Shown here: in pieces, positions 8,332-17,435 of the stretch
Numbering within the stretch: the stretch's first letter is position 1
Layout: each line of letters begins with the position of its first letter
From: Thermincola carboxydiphila
GTDB lineage: Bacteria; Bacillota; Thermincolia; Thermincolales; UBA2595
DNA length: 64,000 nt
Direction of reading: 5' to 3'
Assembly: GCA_016841725.1 (NCBI GenBank)
Contig: JAENYP010000008.1
Location: forward strand, 1 to 64,000
Notes under the pieces: model-generated
Database searches by the model: none
The model's input: the letters and a program-made list of their open reading frames with translations, nothing else
Told to the model about the DNA's origin: nothing
Made by a program: the position numbers and the translations under genes

Positions 8332-9211
8332 TGACCACACCTCCCTTTTTCAGCAGGGGATATCCCATCCGCTCACGCTGTTCAACATATGCCTGGGCAC
8401 AATGCCTGGCCATATTCCGCACCCGCGCAATATATCCCTGTCTTTCAGTAACACTTATAGCTCCCCTGGCATCGAGCAGGTTAAAGGTATGGGAACACTT
8501 CAGAACATAGTCATAGGCCGGGAGCACATAACCCTTTTCAATTATCCTCATTGCTTCTCTTTCGAACATGTTAAACATCTCAAACAACATCTCGGTGTCA
8601 GCTATTTCAAAGTTATAGTGGGAGTGTTCCACTTCTCCCCGGTGATGCACATCACCATAGGTAATATCTCCAACCCATGTAATGTTAAAAACACTGTCAA
8701 CTTTCTGAATGAACATTGCCAACCTTTCCAGTCCATAAGTGATTTCGGCACAGACCGGCTTGCAGTCGATTCCGCCGCACTGCTGGAAGTAGGTAAACTG
8801 GGTTATTTCCATACCATCCAGCCAGACTTCCCAGCCGAGCCCCCAGGCCCCCAGAGTTGGTGATTCCCAGTTATCCTCAACAAATCTGATATCATGCTGA
8901 TCAGGATCAATTCCAATTGCCTTCAGACTTTCAAGATATAGCTCGATGACATCATCAGGGTTTGGTTTGAGAATGACCTGGAACTGGTAGTAATGCTGCA
9001 GTCTGTTGGGGTTTTCGCCGTACCTTCCGTCTGTTGGCCGGCGGGATGGCTCAACATAGGCAACATTCCATGGTTCGGGTCCCAAAGCCCGCAGGAAAGT
9101 TGCCGGATTCATTGTTCCGGCGCCCTTTTCAATGTCATAAGGCTGCTGAATTATACAGCCCCGGTCTGCCCAGAATTTGGTCAAGGTTAATATAATCTCC
9201 TGAAAATTCAT
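8324..9211 (-). CDS. glyQ: Glycyl-tRNA synthetase alpha subunit
   Basis: Catalytic class II subunit, 295 residues from ATG 9211 ([19 protein letters not shown]). GGGAGG upstream supports this start over an in-frame upstream ORF extension. Landmarks are [20 protein letters not shown] near residue 22, [15 protein letters not shown] near 50 and [20 protein letters not shown] near 150-170. The gene lies downstream of a glycine T-box, so transcription should rise when tRNA-Gly is uncharged. A family-1 repeat sits between the T-box terminator and this ribosome site. Confidence 0.97.
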   Translation of the reverse strand: MNFQEIILTLTKFWADRGCIIQQPYDIEKGAGTMNPATFLRALGPEPWNVAYVEPSRRPTDGRYGENPNRLQHYYQFQVILKPNPDDVIELYLESLKAIGIDPDQHDIRFVEDNWESPTLGAWGLGWEVWLDGMEITQFTYFQQCGGIDCKPVCAEITYGLERLAMFIQKVDSVFNITWVGDITYGDVHHRGEVEHSHYNFEIADTEMLFEMFNMFEREAMRIIEKGYVLPAYDYVLKCSHTFNLLDARGAISVTERQGYIARVRNMARHCAQAYVEQRERMGYPLLKKGGVVNG

Positions 9212-9317
9212 TCTTCTGTACCTCCCTTTTAAAAAATGACCTTGAGTCTCTCGAAAAAAAATTTCCTTTATGGTCAAGTCATTGCGTCCTGGGACTTTTT
9301 GTTTTTTCCATCATTGT

Positions 9318-9439
9318 AGGCTCCGGAAATGACCGTTGCATATGGTGAGTTGTTGTACAAGATTTTCCTTGCAGTGCTGCCGTTATGAGTCTTGCTGCAC
9401 ATCACACTATATTATATTTTCGGTCATTTCCGGGAGCCT
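9318..9439. repeat. Family-1 hairpin repeat, copy A
   Basis: 122 bp bounded by inverted ends AGGCTCCGGAAATGACCG and CGGTCATTTCCGGGAGCCT. The inside shares with copies B (44652-44961) and C (46135-46202) the tract TATGGTGAG...TTGTAC; it shares with B also GATTTTCCTTGCA and TATGAGTCTTGCTG. It lies in the transcribed glyQS leader, after the T-box terminator and before the ribosome site. No ORF is present. See findings. Confidence 0.75.
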
Positions 9440-9445
9440 GCAAAG

Positions 9446-9725
9446 TTCAAAAAACCTCTCATCCCCGGCCTACGAGCCAGGGACGAGAGGTTATCTCCCG
9501 CGGTTCCACCCTGATTGGCCGGGTTTAACTCCGGCCCGCTTGAAAACAGGCAGGCTTTACTAACGGCGCTGTACCTTCAGGGCATACCCCCCGGTACTGA
9601 TAACCGCTTTCCTCCTACAGCTCCGGAGTGCCTTATCCTGCCCCTGCTGCCGGTTTGCACCTGCCACCGGCTCTCTAAAAAACCGGGAATCAGTCTGTGT
9701 CTCCTTCATAGCCTGTCTTATCAAG
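9446..9725 (-). promoter_or_regulatory. T-box riboswitch, glycine specifier
   Basis: The minus strand carries the T-box sequence AGGGTGGAACCGCGGGA (9511-9495). It is followed by terminator arms AACCTCTCGTCCC and GGGGATGAGAGGTT and a T run (9492-9446). Upstream, stem I has AGAGAGCC and the distal GGTGCAAACCGG region. The 3' side of stem I reads AAGGCACTCCGGAG, which places the specifier GGC (Gly) at 9632-9630. This agrees with the downstream glyQS genes. Confidence 0.92.
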
Positions 9726-9739
9726 TTATTAATACAAAT

Positions 9740-9768
9740 ACTTTACCAAAATTGTTTTCAAAAGTCAA
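9740..9768 (-). promoter_or_regulatory. Sigma-A promoter for the glyQS leader
   Basis: TTGACT (9768-9763), a 17-base spacer and TAAAGT (9745-9740) on the minus strand. The -10 lies about 15 bases before the first recognisable T-box sequence. Confidence 0.6.
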
Positions 9769-9772
9769 TCAT

Positions 9773-10201
9773 TCACTGTCTGGGTCTGTTAATCGGGATT
9801 ATCTTGGTATTCCCATCGGGTTTCTCCACTTCCAGGATTACTTTGCCGGCAACTGCCGCCACTGTGCCTATGCCTGCCACAACAGCCAGCTGGGTACTGG
9901 CCAGAACTGCCAGGACACCTATAGCCCCTGCAGTAGCCGGAAACTCTGCAATAGTCTTATCTTTCCGCTTAAGCCTGATCCGCGTACGGTTGCCCCGGTT
10001 TATGTATGATTTGAGCTCACCGACTATCTCCTCACCCTTTTCCAGCCACCTGCTGCTGCAATCCCGTGCGGTCCGTTCCTCAGCCAGAACGATAGCCTCA
10101 ACCAGGTCACCCCCGGCTTCTTCCAGGCATTCTTTAGCCTCACGATAGGAAATCCCCATACGTTCCCTGATTATATCAAGCTTCTCAAGTTCGTCACTCA
10201 T
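9773..10201 (-). CDS. DUF4342 / UBA-like domain protein
   Basis: 142 residues from ATG 10201, which has AGGAGGGG just upstream; the longer ORF start is unlikely. The N-terminus (EKLDIIRERMGISYREAKECL, EAGGDLVEAIVLAEE) is a UBA-like three-helix fold of the kind that begins DUF4342 proteins. Then comes a basic strand-rich part (NRTRIRLKRKDKTIAEFPAT) and a hydrophobic, Ala/Val/Gly-rich stretch (GVLAVLASTQLAVVAGIGTV), possibly membrane-associated. Function is unknown. It lies 50 bases after recO in the same direction. Confidence 0.75.
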   Translation of the reverse strand: MSDELEKLDIIRERMGISYREAKECLEEAGGDLVEAIVLAEERTARDCSSRWLEKGEEIVGELKSYINRGNRTRIRLKRKDKTIAEFPATAGAIGVLAVLASTQLAVVAGIGTVAAVAGKVILEVEKPDGNTKIIPINRPRQ

Positions 10202-10253
10202 GTTACCCCTCCTTTTGAAGTGCGCCTGCAACTGTTCACTAGTATTCCCCGAA

Positions 10254-11012
10254 TTACCCTTTATTTTGCACTGATGCCAGAGATTGAATGAAGTCTGCTG
10301 ACCTGATTCTCTTTTCAATTCTCTGACCAATATATTGCTGCATTATTTCACCAATTTCCCGTTTCATCTTTGCAGTCAGCCTGAGCACTCCCAGCCTTTT
10401 CAAATCCCATCTTGACAGCTGTTTCAGCATATTCAGTGTTCCCAGGGTGCAGACTGCGGCCTCCGGGTCAGCCGGAGAACAGGTTCCACACAACCCGCCC
10501 CCCATTCTGGAACTGAAAGCCACCTGCGAACCCGTTAGCGGGCTTCCGCAGTAAACACAGTCATCCAAGTGAGGCATATATCCCAGTAATCTCATAATCC
10601 TTACCTCAAAAACCCGGGTTACCAGTTCCGGGTCTTCAACAGTCAGCAAATGCAGGCACACCAGAGCAAGATAAAACAAATCTTCCTGGCTTTCCCCGGA
10701 AACGGCAAAACCATCCAGGACCTCTGCCAGATAAGCAGCATAAGCCATCCTGTCCAGGTCACCCCTGATGCCGGCAAAGGACTCCTTGCCTTCACACTGG
10801 GTAATTGTCTCCAGGTTACGCCCCCGATATAAGACAAAGTCAGCATGAGTAAATAGCTGAATCAGCCCCCGTTTACGACTTTTGGGCTTGCGGCAGCCTT
10901 TGGCAATAGCCTGCACCTTTCCATATCCACTTGTAAGAATGGTAACGATCCGGTCCGCCTCACCATAATCACGCACCCTGATTATAATTCCTTCTGTTTG
11001 ATAATCTTTCAT
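10254..11012 (-). CDS. recO: DNA repair protein RecO
   Basis: Recombination mediator that works with RecF and RecR to load RecA. 252 residues from ATG 11012 (MKDYQTEGIIIRVRDYGEAD). The longer reading frame covers yqzL and is rejected. An N-terminal OB fold is followed by a helical domain with a four-cysteine zinc site (CVYCG and CGTC, around residues 150-180). It starts 1 base after the yqzL stop (TAGGATG), so it is translationally coupled. The order yqzL-recO near era is the standard Firmicutes arrangement. Confidence 0.93.
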   Translation of the reverse strand: MKDYQTEGIIIRVRDYGEADRIVTILTSGYGKVQAIAKGCRKPKSRKRGLIQLFTHADFVLYRGRNLETITQCEGKESFAGIRGDLDRMAYAAYLAEVLDGFAVSGESQEDLFYLALVCLHLLTVEDPELVTRVFEVRIMRLLGYMPHLDDCVYCGSPLTGSQVAFSSRMGGGLCGTCSPADPEAAVCTLGTLNMLKQLSRWDLKRLGVLRLTAKMKREIGEIMQQYIGQRIEKRIRSADFIQSLASVQNKG

Positions 11013-11013
11013 C

Positions 11014-11169
11014 CTAATCCACACCGGTATTATCCAGATAGTCAAATCCTCTTTTCGGCAGCATCTCTTCTCCGGCTGATTCCGCGATGCCAAAATCTTT
11101 ATACAGCAAATAGGCTCCAATGTGTCCGGTAGTCCTAAATATTTCCCAAAGCGCTTCACTGGTTCTCAT
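11014..11169 (-). CDS. yqzL: YqzL family protein
   Basis: 51 codons, start ATG 11169 with GGGAT upstream. The sequence MRTSEALWEIFRTTGHIGAY and LLYKDFG matches the YqzL family, short proteins of unknown function nearly always found between era and recO. The position here (just before recO, with era and cdd farther upstream) supports the call. The C-terminal half (AESAGEEMLPKRGFDYLD) is longer than I recall for B. subtilis. Confidence 0.8.
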   Translation of the reverse strand: MRTSEALWEIFRTTGHIGAYLLYKDFGIAESAGEEMLPKRGFDYLDNTGVD

Positions 11170-11261
11170 TTCAGCTCATCCCTTCTTATTAGGATTGCAA
11201 CATTTTGTCCGGATCAGCATTATTTATCATCTCCGTAAGAGAAAAGGCGTATACTGGGGGG

Positions 11262-11957
11262 TTATTGCCATTCCATTTCCTTCATGATAAGCACCCCGGA
11301 GCTGGTGCCAACCCTGGCAGCTCCCGCCTTGATTATGTCCACGGCCTGTTCTGCAGACCGAATTCCGCCGGCAGCCTTTATGCCAACTGCCGGGCTGACG
11401 CTTCTTCTCATCAGGGCAACATCTTCAGGCAAAGCCCCGCCTGAAGCAAAGCCTGTTGATGTCTTTACAAAATTTGCTCCTGCCGCTTCTGCAATTCTGC
11501 AGGCCGTAACCTTTTCATCATTATCAAGGAGGCAGGTCTCAATTATCACTTTTACAATCCCCTGGGGATTTATTCCTCTGACTGCCCGGACAACTTCAGA
11601 TATATCGCTGCCGACAGCCTCATACCGCTTTTCCTTCAACATCCCTATCCCAATTACCATATCTATTTCATGGGCTCCTTCATTAGCAGCAGCAGCCGCT
11701 TCCCGTGCTTTCATCCCGGTTGTGCAAGCCCCCAGTGGAAAACCTGCCACAGCACATACCTTAACCCCGGTTCCAACCAGCAGTTTGACTGCAGCGCCAA
11801 CAAAAATGGGATTTACACAGACAGCTGCAAAACCATAATGAGCCGCTTCCTCACATAACTTGCGGATATCGGCGGTTGTCGCGTCAGGCCTCAGGATTGT
11901 GTGGTCAATATACTTGGCCATATCACCGGGGCTTATAGAAAAGTCTTCTGCAGCCAT
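11262..11957 (-). CDS. deoC: Deoxyribose-phosphate aldolase
   Basis: Splits 2-deoxyribose-5-phosphate to glyceraldehyde-3-phosphate and acetaldehyde in deoxynucleoside salvage. 231 residues from ATG 11957, with AAGGAGG upstream. TIM-barrel landmarks are YIDHTILRPDATTADI near residue 14, CAVAGFPLGA, the Schiff-base strand FVKTSTGF and GIKAAGGIR. It lies near cdd, another deoxynucleoside salvage gene. It follows a terminator, so it is probably transcribed separately from era. Confidence 0.95.
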   Translation of the reverse strand: MAAEDFSISPGDMAKYIDHTILRPDATTADIRKLCEEAAHYGFAAVCVNPIFVGAAVKLLVGTGVKVCAVAGFPLGACTTGMKAREAAAAANEGAHEIDMVIGIGMLKEKRYEAVGSDISEVVRAVRGINPQGIVKVIIETCLLDNDEKVTACRIAEAAGANFVKTSTGFASGGALPEDVALMRRSVSPAVGIKAAGGIRSAEQAVDIIKAGAARVGTSSGVLIMKEMEWQ

Positions 11958-12092
11958 TTGTTCCTCCTTACTATAATATCTTTTCTTTCCTAGCATAGCA
12001 TTTATTATGGCATCCTGCAATATTGGCAGAAATGTACACCTTGCGTTTTGCACATTTTTGTGTATAATTGTAATTAATCTGAGAGTATAATG

Positions 12093-12129
12093 AAAAAAGC
12101 AGCTTGCTTTTTAGGGCAGGCTGCTTTTT
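12093..12129 (-). terminator. Bidirectional terminator between era and deoC
   Basis: AAAAAGCAGC...GCTGCTTTTT arms around a loop that itself pairs partly (GGGCAGG/TAGC). A T run follows in both directions. It lies 22 bases beyond the repeat that carries the era stop. Confidence 0.75.
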
Positions 12130-12151
12130 AACATTTGTTTGTTAAAGGTAA

Positions 12152-12262
12152 GGGGCCAAATGATTCCTCAGTGAAACGATTAAAACGTCTGCCGGTCCGC
12201 AATCCGCGAAGCGGGAGCGGATACCGGCAGAGTTTTTGTTTCACGAGGAATTATTTGGCCCC
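12152..12262. repeat. Family-2 hairpin repeat, copy E1
   Basis: A 111-bp imperfect palindrome: GGGGCCAAATGATTCCTC and GAGGAATTATTTGGCCCC at the ends, GTGAAAC/GTTTCAC inside, GTCTGCCGGT/ACCGGCAGA deeper and a CCGCGAAGCGG tip. The tip half is clearly related to copy E3 (54876-54994). The right arm contains the last codons and stop of era. Confidence 0.75.
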
Positions 12263-13159
12263 ATCATAGCCCAGGTTCCTGAGGATGCTGTCTTTATTTC
12301 TCCAGTCTTTCTTGACCTTTACCCACAGGTCCAGATAAACCTTTGAGCCAAGAAGATTCTCTATGTCTTCACGGGCCATCCCCCCGACCTTTTTCAGCAT
12401 TGTGCCATTCTTGCCGACAACTATTCCCTTTTGCGATTCTTTTTCCGTAAAAATAACTGCCCTTACATAAATCAGATCATTATCTCGCGGTACAATTTCC
12501 TCAATTTCAACAGCAACCGAATGCGGAATCTCTTCCCTGGTAAGGTGGAGCACCTTTTCCCGAATTATCTCCCGGATTATGGCCTGTTCCGGCTGGTCTG
12601 TCACCATACCATCCGGATAATACATCGGCCCTTCGGGAAGCAATCCTGATACCAGTTTGATGAGAGTATCCACATTGTCCCCTTCAAGGGCGGAAACCGG
12701 GACTACCTCACGGAATTCCATGATGCCGCGGTACTTATCTATCAGTGGTAAAAGTTCATCTCCTTTCACCAGGTCAGTCTTATTTATTACCAATATTACC
12801 GGTGTTTTTGTCTGGCCGAGAACATCTTTGATATAAAGGTCACCAGGCCCAATCTCTTTTTCTGAGGCTTCAATCAGGAATAAAATAACATCAACTTCCT
12901 TCAGAGCATTCCGGGCCACTTTTACCATATATTCACCCAGTTTATGTTTTGGTTTATGGATACCCGGGGTATCAATAAATACCAGCTGGGCCTCATCAGT
13001 TGTCAGGATTGCGGTAATCTTATTTCTGGTTGTCTGGGGTTTGTCTGACATGATAGCCAGTTTCCGGCCAACCATGCGGTTCATCAGGGTGGATTTCCCT
13101 ACATTGGGCCTGCCCACCAAAGCTATGAACCCGGATCTGAATCCCACTGTGGTATTCAT
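12251..13159 (-). CDS. era: GTPase Era
   Basis: Essential GTPase that binds 16S rRNA during 30S assembly. 302 residues. G1 GRPNVGKST is at 16-24, then [14 protein letters not shown] (G3), NKTD (G4) and SALEG (G5). The C-terminal KH domain includes [15 protein letters not shown]. The start overlaps the cdd stop (ATGA). The final residues GAK and the stop codon are provided by a hairpin repeat, so the natural C-terminus may have been replaced. The domain core is complete. Confidence 0.96.
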   Translation of the reverse strand: MNTTVGFRSGFIALVGRPNVGKSTLMNRMVGRKLAIMSDKPQTTRNKITAILTTDEAQLVFIDTPGIHKPKHKLGEYMVKVARNALKEVDVILFLIEASEKEIGPGDLYIKDVLGQTKTPVILVINKTDLVKGDELLPLIDKYRGIMEFREVVPVSALEGDNVDTLIKLVSGLLPEGPMYYPDGMVTDQPEQAIIREIIREKVLHLTREEIPHSVAVEIEEIVPRDNDLIYVRAVIFTEKESQKGIVVGKNGTMLKKVGGMAREDIENLLGSKVYLDLWVKVKKDWRNKDSILRNLGYDGAK

Positions 13160-13590
13160 TCTACTGTCTCCTTTCCAAAAATTCCGGCATGAAAACTCCC
13201 CGGAAGTAATTCTGCCACGGTATTGATAACATAGTCCCCGCGCATATTGAACTGGATAACCGGCAGGTTGCCAAACTCAGCCATTACCTGCCGGCAGCCG
13301 CCACAGGGAGTGCAAAACTCCTCAGTATCGGCAAATATGGCTATAGCCTTAAAATCCTTTTGCCCCTGGGAAACCGCCTTAAACAGAGCTGTCCTTTCGG
13401 CACAATTGGTGAGTCCATAAGAGACATTTTCCACATTACACCCTGTATAGACTGTCCCGTCACTACCCAGCAGGGCTGCACCCACTTTAAACTGTGAATA
13501 CGGGGCATAGGCATTTTCCCGTACTGCCCTCGCTTCAGCCAACAACATTCTGATTTCATCCTTGGATATTTCGGTAACCACTTCATCCAC
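13156..13590 (-). CDS. cdd: Cytidine deaminase
   Basis: Hydrolytic deamination of cytidine and deoxycytidine. 144 residues. Zinc ligands and catalytic Glu are seen in [10 protein letters not shown] (Cys63, Glu65) and TPCGGCRQ (Cys96, Cys99). The substrate loop is [13 protein letters not shown] at 30-42. This is the short homotetrameric Gram-positive form. It is coupled to era by a 4-base overlap, a common clostridial arrangement. Confidence 0.96.
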   Translation of the reverse strand: MDEVVTEISKDEIRMLLAEARAVRENAYAPYSQFKVGAALLGSDGTVYTGCNVENVSYGLTNCAERTALFKAVSQGQKDFKAIAIFADTEEFCTPCGGCRQVMAEFGNLPVIQFNMRGDYVINTVAELLPGSFHAGIFGKETVE

Positions 13591-13651
13591 CTTCTCTCAA
13601 TCCTGAACAATCAATGCTCACGCTCAACTATCAGGGCTGAACACTTAATGC

Positions 13652-14728
13652 TTAATACTCAATTTTAAGGGTTGCGGGCACAACCTCAATCCAGGTCTGT
13701 CCCGGATTCAGTTTCCATTCCGCGCCGTTTTCATCATAAAAAAATGTCTGGGAGCGCATCCCTTTTTTGGACCACTTTCCGGTATATACCTGGCCGCCGG
13801 TCAACAGGAGCGCCCTTCCGCTTCCCACCATTTCTATGTCCCTGCGGCCTTCGTTGTCTATTATTCTTGTTTTTGCATACTGGATTATGATATTCGCTCC
13901 GGTAAGCTGTTTACCGGTAACCGCATCCTTGTGAACCTTTCCCCCATTAGTCCTGAAATACAAGCCGGTTCCGATATCATAATCCCACCGGACAACACTG
14001 TAGCTTTTAAGGTAATTAATTATCACTTTATCTGCTGTAATCCCGTTGGGATTCTCCTCATCCTCACCCAAAAAACTTAATTTGGGGAGTACCACGGTTT
14101 TTTCATAACCTCTTTTATGCCCCACCTTTCTCAGTTTTTCCGTATCGGTATAAAGATTATGTGGAGCCTGGCGTTCTTTTATCCTCCAGTATGCCTGGCG
14201 GCCAACCCCGAATTCATCCAGGGATGCCACTCCCTGAACACGGACCATCTTTTTGGCTTCCTCACTGCCGCCGCAGTAGGCGTAAATTGCATTATACTCA
14301 AACATGCGCTCTATGTAATACGGTCTGGCGCTGCGGACAGGCCCCAATTCGCCTGTGTCGCCATGCAGATAGACTGCCAAAAACCTCGTGAGCGCACCTT
14401 CGGCTAAAATCTCATAGATTATGTCTGCCTTGTCAAGTCCTGACTGCGGTCTGGCAGCAGGGGCATTTTCAATCATGACCGCCAGAGGCCGCCTGTCGGT
14501 AGTACCCTCAGGAACCATGTCACCTGAAAGTGGACAGCGGACCGTTCTGGGCAGTGGTTCGGGAACCTTAAGCTTACTCTCTCTCTTTTTATAACCGGCC
14601 CCGGAACTGTTAACAGCATCCTTGCCATCGTCATCTCCGAGCCCAGGTCCGGAGCATCCTGAAAATATTAGCAGACAGATACCAAAAATCAGCAGAATTA
14701 ATCCTGTTTGCTTTTTTATCCAAGACAT
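13652..14728 (-). CDS. DUF3048 (YerB-like) lipoprotein
   Basis: 358 residues. Residues 1-24 are a signal peptide ending in the lipobox FSGC, so Cys is probably lipidated and the protein anchored outside the membrane. The DUF3048 N-terminal domain reads RPLAVMIENAPAARPQSGL, then AEGALTRFLAVYLHG and GPVRSARPYYIE. The C-terminal domain has NGAEWKLNPGQTWIEVVP. Function is unknown. In many Firmicutes dgkA occupies this place between ybeY and cdd; here the lipoprotein does. Confidence 0.88.
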   Translation of the reverse strand: MSWIKKQTGLILLIFGICLLIFSGCSGPGLGDDDGKDAVNSSGAGYKKRESKLKVPEPLPRTVRCPLSGDMVPEGTTDRRPLAVMIENAPAARPQSGLDKADIIYEILAEGALTRFLAVYLHGDTGELGPVRSARPYYIERMFEYNAIYAYCGGSEEAKKMVRVQGVASLDEFGVGRQAYWRIKERQAPHNLYTDTEKLRKVGHKRGYEKTVVLPKLSFLGEDEENPNGITADKVIINYLKSYSVVRWDYDIGTGLYFRTNGGKVHKDAVTGKQLTGANIIIQYAKTRIIDNEGRRDIEMVGSGRALLLTGGQVYTGKWSKKGMRSQTFFYDENGAEWKLNPGQTWIEVVPATLKIEY

Positions 14729-14802
14729 AAACCTAATGCTAAAACACCCCCAGGAAAGCTTAACAGGGTGGCTTATTCATAATCCACCCTTCTTTGCCAA
14801 TA

Positions 14803-15270
14803 TTATCGTGTGATATTCAGCAGGGCAAGAACCTCTTCCTCACGTTCCCGCATAATCCTGCGCCTGTCTTCATTATCGTGGTCATAGCCCAAAAGGTGAA
14901 ACATGCCATGGGTCGCCAGAAAGGCTATCTCCCTTAACAGGTCGTGTCCGTACTCTTCAGCCTGACGCTGTGCCATTTCCATTGAAATCACAATATCCCC
15001 CAGGATATTCTCAGACTCCCCGTTAATCACAGGCTCCTCTTCACCGGCCTCCTCCATAGGGAAAGAGAGTACATCGGTGGCATCAGCCTTATGGCGAAAT
15101 TTATGATTAAGTTCTTTAATATACATATTATCAACAAAAGCGATGGTAACTTCAGGGTCGTCATCTCTGCCCTCTACTTTAAGTGAAGTCGCCGCAACCA
15201 TGTCCATGGCGTCAAGTAGCTTGTTGGTCACCGGCACTTTTTCCTGAAGATTGTTTACGTATACTGGCAT
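14803..15270 (-). CDS. ybeY: Endoribonuclease YbeY
   Basis: Metal-dependent RNase for 16S rRNA 3' maturation and ribosome quality control. 155 residues from ATG 15270 (MPVYVNNLQEK), chosen over a TTG 21 bases upstream. The zinc motif THGMFHLLGYDHDNEDRRRI supplies three His in the C-terminal third. NHKFRHKADATDVLSFPMEE is the other family signature. The first 59 bases overlap the end of pgpH. Confidence 0.95.
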   Translation of the reverse strand: MPVYVNNLQEKVPVTNKLLDAMDMVAATSLKVEGRDDDPEVTIAFVDNMYIKELNHKFRHKADATDVLSFPMEEAGEEEPVINGESENILGDIVISMEMAQRQAEEYGHDLLREIAFLATHGMFHLLGYDHDNEDRRRIMREREEEVLALLNITR

Positions 15271-17419
15271 CTCTGGCTTTTCTCCTTTCAATTTCTTTAA
15301 TTACTGTTTCCGGGTATTCTACTCTGTTATGAAAAATTCCCGACAATACCCTTACAAAAGCCCCTGCAATAATATCCAGATCCTTAAAGGTCAGGTCACA
15401 TTCATCTAGCTGCCCGTCAAGCAGCTTTTCTTTAATAACCCTCCGGACCAGTCCTTCAATCCTCCCCGGAGTCGGTTTCTGCAGAGCCCTTACCGCAGCT
15501 TCCACAGAGTCGGCCATCATAACAAGTGCGGCCTCCTTGGTCTGTGGTTTGGGTCCCTCATACCGGAAATCTTCCTCATTCACTGTTTTTTCATTTTTAT
15601 CGTTTTCCAGGGCACGGTGGAAGAAAAAGCTTACCAGACTTGTACCGTGGTGTTGTTCAATGATGTCAATGATCATTCTGGGTAATTTAAATTCAGCGGC
15701 AATCTCAGCGCCATCTTTTGTGTGTGAAGTAATAATCAGGGTACTAAGGTTAGGGGTTAGCTTATCATGCGGGTTTTCACTGGATAACTGGTTCTCAATG
15801 AAGAAATACGGGCGGCGCAGTTTTCCAATATCGTGATAATAAGAACCCACCCTGACCAGCAGTGAATCACCACCCACGGCATCAGCCGCTGCTTCTGCCA
15901 GGTTACCGACAAGAATACTGTGGTGATATGTACCGGGCGCTTCCATAAGCAATTGTTTTAACAGGGGCTGTCCCGGATTCGCGAGTTCCAGCAGTTTAAC
16001 CGATGAGGTAATCCCAAAGGCGCTTTCCAGGTATGGCAGGACACCGATAGTCAGTACTGCGGAAAAAATTCCGTTTAAAAGGCCAAACAGCACTCCAATG
16101 GCCAGGGATGTCGAATCCACACCCCTGGTTACCAATTCCACAGATATAATTGCCAGGATATTTGCAGAGCTGACATAAACCAGCCCTGCTTTAGCCATAT
16201 CAGAACGCTGGCTCAGTCTGGAGACACTGTAAACGGCAACCAGCCCGGAAATCATCCCCACAAGGGCAAAACGCAGTTCATTGCCGGTGATTACCCCAAC
16301 CATCCCACTGAGCACGGCTGTTGCCAGCAGAGCCAGCCTGGTATCCAGGAGAATGGCCAGCAGCATGCTGGCTGCGGCAACCGGTATCATATATCCGAGC
16401 ATATCCGCCCATCCGGAACTAATCTGGATTGCCATCACGGTTTTTGCTAACAGCAGTTCACAGATAACGATAAGGGCAATAAGGAGCAAAAAGCCTTCGT
16501 TAAGGTAGATGTTACTGTGATTCTGGTATAGGTATACCATCACAACTGCCATGGCGATGGCAACCATCATGGCAATCCCCAGTACAGCGCTGACCGGCAC
16601 AGGCGCTTTCAACAACCCCAGGGCTTCGAGCTTCTGAATATGCTCTGCTGTTACAATATCACCCTGGCCGACAATCTTTTCGTTGTTTTGGACAACAACC
16701 CTTACCGGAGCAACCGCTTCCATAGCTGCTTCCTTTTTCCGCTGGGTTTCTTCGGCATTATAAATAAAATTCGGCCTCAGGGTATAGTCTATCAGTGCAC
16801 CCATAAAGGTCCTGGCATCTTCGGGAAGATTGACGGCAGCCACATCCTGTTCCAGGATGGATGACTTTATCTGGCCAATATTTTCTTCAGGAATCCCCTT
16901 GTTATAGGCAGCTGTGACAATCTCCCGGGTTTTTATATCAAGGCCCTGGACCGTCGGGCTTTCATACTTGGCAAGGCTTGAATATACACCCTCAGGCAGA
17001 ATGAAGGGAATGTCTTTTTTTAGCTGGCCCACCTTGTCCTCAAGTGTCATTTCCTGATTCCCGCTGACGGCCTTAACTTTATTCATGATATTATTAATAT
17101 CGGCAATTGTTTCATCAAGAGCGCCCGGGTCCTCCTCATGCACCTTGCCAACACTCTCAGCGGCTCTCCGCTTTGCTTCAGAGGTTTTGATTTTGTCCTC
17201 GAACTCTATGGTCCTGTTAGCAAAAATCGGATTCTTCTGGGCAAAGGGTTGTCCAACATTAACATCGATTCTTTCCGGCATAAAATTCATCGAAAGAATA
17301 GCTGTGACAACAGTGAAAAAACCGGTTCCAATTAACAGACGCTTAGTTGTTGTATTTTTTAAGGCCGGCACCACCTTTTTCCATAAAAAAGATGCCAGAT
17401 CCCTGATAACGAGTGCCAT
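15212..17419 (-). CDS. pgpH: PgpH-like 7TM-HD c-di-AMP phosphodiesterase
   Basis: 735 residues: one N-terminal membrane segment, a large extracellular 7TMR-HDED domain (about 45-270), seven membrane helices (about 280-480) and a cytoplasmic HD domain. Catalytic residues are seen in TYHHSILVGNLAEAAA, YYHDIGKLRRP (His529-Asp530) and IIEQHHGTSLVSFF. Related PgpH proteins hydrolyse c-di-AMP. The gene lies between phoH and ybeY, the normal Firmicutes order. The C-terminal tail after IERRKARD is charged and overlaps ybeY. Confidence 0.93.
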   Translation of the reverse strand: MALVIRDLASFLWKKVVPALKNTTTKRLLIGTGFFTVVTAILSMNFMPERIDVNVGQPFAQKNPIFANRTIEFEDKIKTSEAKRRAAESVGKVHEEDPGALDETIADINNIMNKVKAVSGNQEMTLEDKVGQLKKDIPFILPEGVYSSLAKYESPTVQGLDIKTREIVTAAYNKGIPEENIGQIKSSILEQDVAAVNLPEDARTFMGALIDYTLRPNFIYNAEETQRKKEAAMEAVAPVRVVVQNNEKIVGQGDIVTAEHIQKLEALGLLKAPVPVSAVLGIAMMVAIAMAVVMVYLYQNHSNIYLNEGFLLLIALIVICELLLAKTVMAIQISSGWADMLGYMIPVAAASMLLAILLDTRLALLATAVLSGMVGVITGNELRFALVGMISGLVAVYSVSRLSQRSDMAKAGLVYVSSANILAIISVELVTRGVDSTSLAIGVLFGLLNGIFSAVLTIGVLPYLESAFGITSSVKLLELANPGQPLLKQLLMEAPGTYHHSILVGNLAEAAADAVGGDSLLVRVGSYYHDIGKLRRPYFFIENQLSSENPHDKLTPNLSTLIITSHTKDGAEIAAEFKLPRMIIDIIEQHHGTSLVSFFFHRALENDKNEKTVNEEDFRYEGPKPQTKEAALVMMADSVEAAVRALQKPTPGRIEGLVRRVIKEKLLDGQLDECDLTFKDLDIIAGAFVRVLSGIFHNRVEYPETVIKEIERRKARDASIRKQSSGKSAGDQQAT

Positions 17420-17435
17420 TCATGTCACTCCCAAT

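Noticed and set aside
9318-9439. Copy A as part of the glycine T-box
   Set aside because: It lies after the T-box terminator and recurs at two loci with no T-box, so it is a separate element.
11013-11159. N-terminal extension of RecO
   Set aside because: The extension is yqzL read out of frame. RecO proper begins at MKDYQTEG directly after the yqzL stop.
15271-15291. Upstream start for YbeY
   Set aside because: It would begin at a TTG without a ribosome site. The family start fits MPVYVNN.
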